The notes beneath the pieces were generated by a model. That model was not told the DNA's origin, made no database searches, and worked only from the letters and a program-made list of their open reading frames with translations. Below are positions 57,529 to 64,000 of a DNA stretch of 64,000 nt, one piece after another; positions within the stretch are counted from its first letter, which is position 1, and each line of letters starts with the position of its first letter. The DNA lies in NCBI RefSeq assembly GCF_900120005.1, contig NZ_LT635453.1:186001-250000 (forward strand), written 5' to 3'. Position numbers and translations under genes: made by a program. Source of the stretch: Holdemania sp. Marseille-P2844 (GTDB lineage: Bacteria > Bacillota_I > Bacilli_A > Erysipelotrichales > Erysipelotrichaceae).

Positions 57529-58755
57529 TCAGAACAGATTCTGGATCAGTCTGGCGACGTATTCCTCGGCCTGTCCGCGCAGAAGTCGGGTGGAGATGCC
57601 GTCGTGACCACCGTTAAACTCGCTCGCTTCAACGACATAGGTGCTGCAGCCATTGGCGTAACCCCAGACTAAGCAGAGTTTGGCGTTGGAGCTGCGCTTG
57701 ATCTGACGGCCGAAGGCGCTGGCCAGCTCACAGGGAACGATCACCAGCTCCAGATCACCTAACCGCAGGATTGTACTGTTGAGGCAGACGTGCACATGAT
57801 CCTGAGCCAACTTGCGCCGGGTACCGGAAATTTCCGAAAGCAGCCATTTGCGGGCGTCGAATTCCGTGGCGAAAGAAAGCTGCCGCTCAAGCTTTGCCAG
57901 CGCCTCCGTCAGCGCTTCTTTATCAGTATCATAGTCGACTTCAAAGCCGACTTCATGGTATCGGACCGGCGTCAGGCACAGGGAGGCGCCGTCATGGAAA
58001 CCAGCGATATGCGCCGCAATCCCGGAGGTCACGCGCTTCAGTTCGTTAAAATCATTGCCATGCCGGTACAGCCGGTTGGACAGATCGCCCGCATTGCCGT
58101 TGCTCATGAGCGGAACGACGCCCAGATACGGCGCTAATTCCCGCCGGACATTCCCCAGCATATCGGCGCTTAATCGGGTTTCCAGCGGATTCATGATGGT
58201 GGAGTGGCACGACATGTTGACGAAGGCCGCGACGGTCTTGCCGTTTTCATCGCGGAATTCCAGAACGGTGATGACTTCGTCGCCCGGTTTATCCAACCCG
58301 TTGCGGTTGCCATAGAATCCTTTAACTTCACCCTGACGCACGACGACATCGCTAAAGGGCACGAAGTGTTTCGCGGCGTCCAGCACCGCTTCAATCGTTT
58401 TATCCAGCACTTCGTCTTCATATTGAGCTTCCGCTTCGGTTTTGGTTCCCGTCATTGCGGAAAGTCCGAAATAAGGCCCAGTGTGGGTATGGGTGACGCT
58501 GAAGATGGTCAGGGCCGGATCAATACCCAATAATTCATGGACGGTCGCCTGAACACGGCGGGCAAAGTCAAAGCCGACGCCGATCACATCGGCATTGATG
58601 AAGCAACATTTTGTATCTTCAAGATTGAGAAGCAGGACATGAACTTCCAATTCATCGTGGACGCCGGTGGAACTTTCCGTCCGCATTGCGTGGCCGGCGA
58701 TTGGCACAGAGCCGGCAGGGGTGATGGCGCGGGAACTTTTTGCGACTTCTAACAT
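57529..58755 (-). CDS. Neutral/alkaline ceramidase-like hydrolase, paralogue B
   Basis: This 408-residue protein starts at ATG 58755 after aaggagg. It has the family zinc motif in SVTHTHTGPYF, a second histidine in MSCHSTIMNP and GNAGDLSNRLYRHG. It has no signal peptide, so it acts in the cytoplasm. Bacterial short versions of this N-terminal domain occur in sugar-use loci and their substrate is unknown, so true ceramidase activity is not implied. It pairs with the neighbour at 58990. Confidence 0.82.
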   Translation of the reverse strand: MLEVAKSSRAITPAGSVPIAGHAMRTESSTGVHDELEVHVLLLNLEDTKCCFINADVIGVGFDFARRVQATVHELLGIDPALTIFSVTHTHTGPYFGLSAMTGTKTEAEAQYEDEVLDKTIEAVLDAAKHFVPFSDVVVRQGEVKGFYGNRNGLDKPGDEVITVLEFRDENGKTVAAFVNMSCHSTIMNPLETRLSADMLGNVRRELAPYLGVVPLMSNGNAGDLSNRLYRHGNDFNELKRVTSGIAAHIAGFHDGASLCLTPVRYHEVGFEVDYDTDKEALTEALAKLERQLSFATEFDARKWLLSEISGTRRKLAQDHVHVCLNSTILRLGDLELVIVPCELASAFGRQIKRSSNAKLCLVWGYANGCSTYVVEASEFNGGHDGISTRLLRGQAEEYVARLIQNLF

Positions 58756-58989
58756 GATTTTTTTTCCTCCTTGAACTAACGGAGATCTCCGTTGGTTTTT
58801 CTGATTGGAACTCTGATGATGACTTCGCCGGTCAATCGTAACTCTGCCGATCAGGGGCAATTATTTTTTATAACCGGGATTTTATGAATCAATTCTTATC
58901 GGGAGCGTCAGCGAAGGGCTTCTCAACAGAGCTGAAGGATTGCGGAACATTTCTGTTTTGTAAGAAATAATGGTATGAAGGCGCAGCGA

Positions 58990-60231
58990 TCAGCGCAGGG
59001 CCGCGATTTCATTGAGAATTTCAGCGACGATTTCCTCAGTTGTGCCTTCCGGGATGGATCCCGCAGCGCTTTCAAATGATCGCCCATATTCGGCGCGGTC
59101 GACCAGATAACCGACGGAATAATTGGAATATCCCCAGACGATCGGACACACGGCGGCCATCGCCTGTTTCATTTCCAAACCGAAGCGAGAAAACAGCTCG
59201 GCCGGGATCGTCAGGATAAATAAATCATTCATTTTATATAACGTGTATTCCAAGTCGAAATCCGTTTCCTCTTCCCCTGTCTGATGGCAAAGAACCGCCA
59301 GACTGGAGGTATAAACTTTCTTTTCATCGAAGGTCTTCGCTTCGGCAATTCTTTTTTCCACCTCCGCGATCAAGGCTTTCTGCTTCTGCGGATCTTTTCT
59401 GAACGTGCGTTGGAATCGCCCAGTTCGCATCGTTACCGGCGCGAGGTTCAGCGACGTTCGCTCCGGATGGGCGTCCCATTGCGCCATGATCGCCTCGCTG
59501 ATTCGCTGCAATTCATGAAAATCGTTACCCTGGCGGTATAACCGGTTGGACATATCGCCGGCCGCGCCCTGCATCACTAAAGGATACACGCCCCAGCGCT
59601 GCTGCAGAGAACGCGCCAGACTGCCGGCCAGATCGCCGCTGACAAAACAATTCTGCGGTCCTAACACCGTCGGATGGCAGGTGAAGCTGAGAATGCCGCC
59701 GACAATCCGCTCGCCAGATCGGAATTCAATCGTCGTCAGGTTTTTATCCGCCGGCTTGTCCTTACCGTTGCGGTTGCCGTAACACCCTTCAATCTGGAGG
59801 GTGGACGCATAAGCCTGAACTTCCTCAAAGCCCTTTTCAAAGCATTGGGCAACTGCTTTGAGAATCTGAGACTGGACGAATTCCATATATCCGGGAATCC
59901 CGGCTTTTTCCGTTCCGAAAAACGGGGAGACCGAATCATATTCCGGTCCGGAATGGGTGTGGGTGAAGCTGATCGTGATCGCTTCTTTCGCCACGGAATA
60001 CTGATGGGAAAGCTCGGCGCGAAGGTGATCACTGGCGGTTTTGCTGAAGCCGGCCAGATCGACGGTGACCCAGATCAGGGTCGTTTCTTCGATCTTTAAG
60101 ACGAGGGCGGTAGCCCAGAGATCGTCCGCGACGCCGGTGGCTTTTTCTGTTCGGATCGCATGGCCGAGAAGATAACATGGGAAAAACGGACCTTCCGGCG
60201 TGATGCGGGTGCGGCTGCTGCTGATCTGCAT
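58990..60231 (-). CDS. Neutral/alkaline ceramidase-like hydrolase, paralogue A
   Basis: This 413-residue protein (ATG 60231 after aaaggagg) is a diverged paralogue of the downstream gene. It has SFTHTHSGPEYD, FTCHPTVLGPQN, GAAGDMSNRLYRQGNDFHELQR and WGYSNYSVGYLVD. No signal peptide is seen. The pair lies upstream of the second PTS operon on the same strand, suggesting one pathway. Confidence 0.82.
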   Translation of the reverse strand: MQISSSRTRITPEGPFFPCYLLGHAIRTEKATGVADDLWATALVLKIEETTLIWVTVDLAGFSKTASDHLRAELSHQYSVAKEAITISFTHTHSGPEYDSVSPFFGTEKAGIPGYMEFVQSQILKAVAQCFEKGFEEVQAYASTLQIEGCYGNRNGKDKPADKNLTTIEFRSGERIVGGILSFTCHPTVLGPQNCFVSGDLAGSLARSLQQRWGVYPLVMQGAAGDMSNRLYRQGNDFHELQRISEAIMAQWDAHPERTSLNLAPVTMRTGRFQRTFRKDPQKQKALIAEVEKRIAEAKTFDEKKVYTSSLAVLCHQTGEEETDFDLEYTLYKMNDLFILTIPAELFSRFGLEMKQAMAAVCPIVWGYSNYSVGYLVDRAEYGRSFESAAGSIPEGTTEEIVAEILNEIAALR

Positions 60232-60616
60232 TTCTTTTCCTCCTTTAACCAGGCAAAACAGCGGCGCTGCAGCTTCTGTTTTAATCCTGTTTGTTATCCA
60301 AATTATAAGCATTTTAAAAATCGGATGAAATACACTTTAATTCCAGAAGCTTACGGACCTGAAGCGATGGTCTTGTTCTGAAATGGGAAGGAGTATCGGA
60401 TGAAAACGCCAGATTTCGGCGGACTTTCTAACGAATGGATGAGTTCTGAAAACGAACATCGTTGAAATCAAATCAGGAAAATGCCGTACTCCCCTTCGAT
60501 TCCTTTCAGGGGATGATGAAAATTTCTAATTTCATGGTCATGATGAATTACTTATTGAAATTTTAGTCGAACAGATCCTTGTTAAAATAAGCCTGTTTAT
60601 GGGAGGTGTTTCATTT
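60232..60616. other. Divergent intergenic region without a gene
   Basis: It separates the leftward ceramidase-like gene from the rightward MATE gene. Only degenerate promoter-like sequences are seen (for example taaaat at 60583-60588). Confidence 0.5.
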
Positions 60617-61999
60617 GTGACACAAGTGATAAAAAAAGGCCAAGTCGGAATGAACCTGACGGAAGGTTCCATTCTGCGCTGCCTGTTGATTTTTGCGATT
60701 CCGATCGTGCTGACCAATCTGGTCCAGCAGCTGTATTCGATGGTCGATCTGGCGGTCATCGGTCAGTATGTCGGCACGCTGGGAACGATCGGCGTCAATA
60801 CCGGCGGCGAGATCGCCGATCTGGTTGCGCCGGTTGCGATGGGGTTTTCCACAGCGGGGCAGATTTACATTTCCCAGCTGTTCGGGGCTGGGGAAGAGGG
60901 GAAGATCAAGAAAACCGTCGGTACGTTGCTGAGCTTCATGATTCTCATTTCAATCGTGCTGGCAATCGTGGCGATTTTCTTTCATACACCGATTCTGAAT
61001 CTGATCAACTGTCCGAAGGAAGCGATGGATCAGGCGAGCGCCTACATGGTGATCACGGCAATCGGATTTCCGTTTATCTTCGGTTATTATGCCGTCTGCG
61101 GAATCTTGCGGGGGATGGGTGAATCCAAGCGTCCGCTGATTTTCATTATCGTAGCGGCGGCGATCAATATCATTCTGGATCTTGTACTGGTCGCGGGCTT
61201 CCACATGGAAGCGGCCGGGACGGCCATCGCGACCGTGCTAGCCCAGATCGGATCGTTCGGCGCGGCGTTGATTTTCATGCTCAGAAACCGGGAAAAGTTT
61301 GATTTTGAAGCCAAGCTGTCCTATTTTAAACTGGATGGCGAAGTCATGAAAATTATTATTAAGCTCGGTATTCCGCAAGTAGTGCGCAGTCTGTTAGTCC
61401 GGTTCTCCATGTTGTGGGTCAATTCGACGGCCAATTCCTACGGCGTCATCGTTTCCAGCACTAACTCCATCGGCAACAAGCTGCAGAAGTTCCTGGAAGT
61501 CTTCGTTCAGGGCGTCGATACCGCATCCGCTTCAATGGTGGGGCAGAATCTGGGGGCGCATCAGGTGGAAAGGGCTGGCAAAACGACGATCTATACGCTG
61601 GGCTGCACGTTAGTCTGCGCGACGGTGACCAGTCTGTTATGCCTGTTCTGTCCAAAGGTGATCTTCGGTCTGTTTACTAAGGATCCGCTAGTGCTGGATC
61701 TGGGCGTGACCTTCTTACGCATCTTCATCCTGCATTTCTTCGTTTCCGCGGTGATCGGAGCGTTTCAGGCCATGGTTACCGGCTGCGGTTTCGTCGAGCT
61801 GGGATTTGCGATCGGTATCCTTGACGGCGTTGTCTGCAAGATCGGTCTCAGCCTGATCTTCGTCAATCTCTTCCAGATGGATTATCAGGGCTTGTGGTGG
61901 GGCGTCGCCTGTTCGCGGATTATTCCATGTCTGATCTGTATCGGCTATTACTGCAGCGGGAAGTGGAAAACCCGGAAACTGCTGACATCCGGTTCCTGA
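60617..61999 (+). CDS. MATE family multidrug/sodium efflux transporter
   Basis: This 460-residue protein has twelve hydrophobic segments in two homologous halves, typical of MATE exporters (PIVLTNLVQQLYSMVDLAVIG in half one; GIPQVVRSLLVRFSMLWVNS in half two). The start is probably GTG 60617, eight bases from gggaggtg; an upstream ATG at 60599 lies before that site. Substrate unknown. Confidence 0.92.
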   Translation: MTQVIKKGQVGMNLTEGSILRCLLIFAIPIVLTNLVQQLYSMVDLAVIGQYVGTLGTIGVNTGGEIADLVAPVAMGFSTAGQIYISQLFGAGEEGKIKKTVGTLLSFMILISIVLAIVAIFFHTPILNLINCPKEAMDQASAYMVITAIGFPFIFGYYAVCGILRGMGESKRPLIFIIVAAAINIILDLVLVAGFHMEAAGTAIATVLAQIGSFGAALIFMLRNREKFDFEAKLSYFKLDGEVMKIIIKLGIPQVVRSLLVRFSMLWVNSTANSYGVIVSSTNSIGNKLQKFLEVFVQGVDTASASMVGQNLGAHQVERAGKTTIYTLGCTLVCATVTSLLCLFCPKVIFGLFTKDPLVLDLGVTFLRIFILHFFVSAVIGAFQAMVTGCGFVELGFAIGILDGVVCKIGLSLIFVNLFQMDYQGLWWGVACSRIIPCLICIGYYCSGKWKTRKLLTSGS

Positions 62000-62315
62000 A
62001 GGGAACGATCAAGCGGTCAATCCGGGATCGGCGAATGAACCTCCCTTTCTAAACCGATCCCGGTTCCGACTGACTTGACAGGCAAAGGAATTGAAGAAGA
62101 ATTCTAGAAGAAAAAAGGAAAATCAGAGAAAAATATGGAAGGCGCGGTCTGTAACAAAACAGCCCGCCTTTTTTCCTGGCTTTTAGAATTCGGCGGAGGC
62201 GGGATGAGGTTAGCGGCGTTAATCTTAACTTTTCCTGTTCGCAAGTGTCAGATCCTACAAGAAAAAAGGAAGGAAACGGCGTACAATAAAGCCAGAAGAA
62301 AAAAGGGGGAAGTCC
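62000..62315. other. Intergenic region with two terminators
   Basis: Hairpins at 62022-62063 (ccgggatcgg/ccgatcccgg) and 62139-62174 (aaggcg.gg / cc.cgcctt, followed by T) lie between MATE and the AraC regulator. No gene is seen. Confidence 0.7.
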
Positions 62316-63167
62316 ATGCCATCGACACAGGAACAGCGGCATGTCTACTATGACCGCGATTTGGAAATCGAAGCGTACAATCTGGGCGGGATTGTTCAGA
62401 AGTTTCCCAATCATTTTCATGAATTTTATGTCCTTGGTTTTATCGAAGGGGGAAAACGGCATCTGTGGTGCCGGGGCGAGGAATATGACGTGAGTGCCGG
62501 GGATCTGATTCTGTTCAATCCGCGGGATAACCATTACTGCGCGCCGATCAACGGCGAGATTCTGGATTACCGGGCAGTGAACATCAATCCGGACGTTATG
62601 CGCAAAGCCGTCAGGGAAATTACCGGACACGATCAGCTGCCGCGGTTTACGCGGAATGTCGTGCCGCAAAGTGAAATCGCCGCACTGATCGGGGATTTGT
62701 ACGACGCAATCTTAAGCCGTGCGCCGAAGCTGAAAAAAGCCGAAGCTTTTTACTTTCTGATCGAACAGGTGCTGCAGGAGTGTGCGGTGGATTATGATCA
62801 AAGTCCAATTCCGCAGCCCAATCCGCTGATTCAGGCGTTATGCCAATATATTGAGGAACACTTTGCGGAGAATATCACACTGGAAGAACTGGCCGCTCGG
62901 GCCGGGTTTGGCAAGTCGTATCTGCTGCGCTGTTTTACCCAGCAGATTGGCGTGTCTCCGTACCGCTATTTGCAGACCATCCGGATTGATCGGGCAAAGA
63001 AACTGTTGGAACAAGGCGCAGCGCCGGTGGAGGCGGCAGGAATGACGGGATTTGCGGACCAGAGTCACTTCACTAATTATTTTAAAGAGTTTATCGGTCT
63101 GACACCGAAGCAGTATCAGCGGATTTTTACCCCGCCGCAGGAAAGCGCAAAAACGGATGAGGAATAA
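62316..63167 (+). CDS. AraC-family transcriptional regulator
   Basis: This 283-residue regulator has an N-terminal cupin-like sensor (FPNHFHEFYVLGFIEGGKRH, AGDLILFNPRDNH) and a C-terminal double helix-turn-helix (ITLEELAARAGFGKSYLLRCF, GFADQSHFTNYFKEFIGLTPKQY). It overlaps the following transporter gene and probably controls it. Confidence 0.92.
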   Translation: MPSTQEQRHVYYDRDLEIEAYNLGGIVQKFPNHFHEFYVLGFIEGGKRHLWCRGEEYDVSAGDLILFNPRDNHYCAPINGEILDYRAVNINPDVMRKAVREITGHDQLPRFTRNVVPQSEIAALIGDLYDAILSRAPKLKKAEAFYFLIEQVLQECAVDYDQSPIPQPNPLIQALCQYIEEHFAENITLEELAARAGFGKSYLLRCFTQQIGVSPYRYLQTIRIDRAKKLLEQGAAPVEAAGMTGFADQSHFTNYFKEFIGLTPKQYQRIFTPPQESAKTDEE

Positions 63168-64000
63168 CAAATCGCTGCGGTCAGGTCAGGCTGCGGCGCT
63201 GGTGACAATTTTAATCTGGGGCACGACGTTCATTTCCACTAAGGTCCTGCTGAACACGCTCTCCCCGGTGGAAATTCTGTTTTTACGGTTTGGCATCGGC
63301 TATCTGGCTTTGTGGCTGGCCGCTCCGCGAAGGCTGCGGTTAACAGAGGGGCGGCAGGAAGGCTTATTCGCATTGGCTGGACTGTGCGGCGTTACCTTGT
63401 ATTATGGCTTTGAAAATCTGGCGCTGAGCGCAACCCGGGCATCGAACGTCGGCGTGATCATTTCCATCGCACCCTTCTTCACCGTTCTGTTCAGCAGTGC
63501 TTTCTTAAAAGAGAAACGGCCGGGCCTGCGGTTTTTTCTGGGCTTTGTGATCGCGATGGCGGGCATCATGTTGATCAGCTTCCATCAGGATGCGGTTGAG
63601 CTTCATCCTTTAGGCGATGGGCTGGCGGTGATCGCCGCGATGATCTGGGCGGTCTATTGCTTGTTAAGCCGGCGAATTTCCGAGCTGGGCTATAACGTGC
63701 TGTTAGCGACGCGAAGAACCTTTTTTTATGGCTTACTCTTCATGCTTCCGTTAGTTTACACACAATTCCCAATCCGGATCCAGACGATTCTCAGCCCGGA
63801 GGTCCTGTTCAATTTAGTCTTTTTAGGGCTGGGCGCTTCCGCGCTGTGCTTTGTCACCTGGAATCTGGCAGTCGGGATTTTGGGCTCGGTGAAGACCAGC
63901 GTTACCATTTATATCGTCCCGGTGATCACCGCGGTGGCTTCGGCTCTGGTTCTTCATGAACCGCTGACGGCGAAGGTGATCCTGGGGCTGGCTTTAACGC
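63157..64000 (+). CDS. EamA/DMT-superfamily transporter (cut by the window edge)
   Basis: It starts at ATG 63157, inside the end of the AraC gene, and reads MRNNKSLRSGQAAALVTILIWG. There are two repeats of the EamA type with multiple membrane helices (VTILIWGTTFISTKVLLN, GLFALAGLCGVTLYYGFENL, TIYIVPVITAVASALVLHEP). No stop occurs before the window ends. Likely a small-metabolite exporter; substrate unknown. Confidence 0.9.
   Translation, partial: MRNNKSLRSGQAAALVTILIWGTTFISTKVLLNTLSPVEILFLRFGIGYLALWLAAPRRLRLTEGRQEGLFALAGLCGVTLYYGFENLALSATRASNVGVIISIAPFFTVLFSSAFLKEKRPGLRFFLGFVIAMAGIMLISFHQDAVELHPLGDGLAVIAAMIWAVYCLLSRRISELGYNVLLATRRTFFYGLLFMLPLVYTQFPIRIQTILSPEVLFNLVFLGLGASALCFVTWNLAVGILGSVKTSVTIYIVPVITAVASALVLHEPLTAKVILGLALT

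Noticed and set aside
57328-57672. Repeat-containing plus-strand frame (LTKR repeats)
   Set aside because: It reads a DNA minisatellite and runs into the antisense of the ceramidase-like gene.

Overview
The window looks like a low-to-mid-GC Firmicutes gut bacterium. The phosphotransferase (PTS) gene content and the style of the non-mobile part (right-hand 21 kb) would fit an Erysipelotrichia-type genome, but no rRNA or housekeeping marker is present, so the assignment is an inference. About two thirds of the window is mobile DNA arranged as nested elements.

Outer element (left of base 1 to about 43.05 kb): a Tn4451-like mobilizable transposon. It carries a large serine recombinase of TnpX type, a TnpW-like small protein, a MobA/MobL (MobQ) relaxase with a DUF3847 partner, an RSF1010-type oriT at 33.3 kb, a non-coding zone with unusual repeats at 33.9-34.4 kb, a complete type I restriction-modification operon (hsdM, hsdS, hsdR) with two embedded unknown genes and a ribbon-helix-helix regulator, then DUF6809 and TnpV.

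Inner element (1460 to 30772, 29.3 kb): a Tn1549/CTn-type integrative conjugative element (ICE) inserted inside the recombinase gene of the outer element. The gene is split into a C-terminal part at 1-1461 and an N-terminal part at 30771-30949. Joining the two sides at a shared AA dinucleotide restores one continuous reading frame. The ICE runs left to right: replication/partition-like DUF6017 protein, PcfB, VirD4, Maff2, TrbL/VirB6-like, MT-A70 methylase, PrgI, VirB4, DNA methyltransferase, cell-wall hydrolase, PP-loop protein, DUF4315, DUF4366, topoisomerase III, Cys-rich protein, a giant ArdA/ArdC anti-restriction fusion, and a transfer-assisting small protein. Relaxase and MobC follow on the opposite strand, then an XRE regulator, an AT-rich cargo block, a sigma factor, an HTH protein, a TnpW-like protein and the ICE serine integrase. 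The cargo block holds a leader peptide with attenuator-like hairpins, a KTR protein and a Cfr/RlmN-type radical SAM rRNA methyltransferase. A group II intron (9312-12044) interrupts virB4.

Chromosomal part (about 43.1-64 kb): a mannose-family PTS operon (IIB-IIC-IID) with a catabolite-repression-like site and a convergent PRD-type regulator broken by a frameshift in a C6 tract; a small island of DUF3788 and DUF7660 genes with a decayed gene between them; a second, leftward mannose-family PTS system (IIB, IIC, IID, an unknown gene, a PRD regulator, IIA, HAD phosphatase) downstream of two paralogous neutral-ceramidase-like hydrolases; then a MATE exporter, an AraC regulator and an EamA/DMT transporter cut by the window edge.

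Strongest points: the reversible interruption of the outer recombinase by the ICE; the six regularly spaced palindromes and four direct repeats in the leading region next to the MobQ oriT; the exact inverted duplication of the ICE oriT-like sequence; and the leader-peptide-controlled Cfr/RlmN-like gene.
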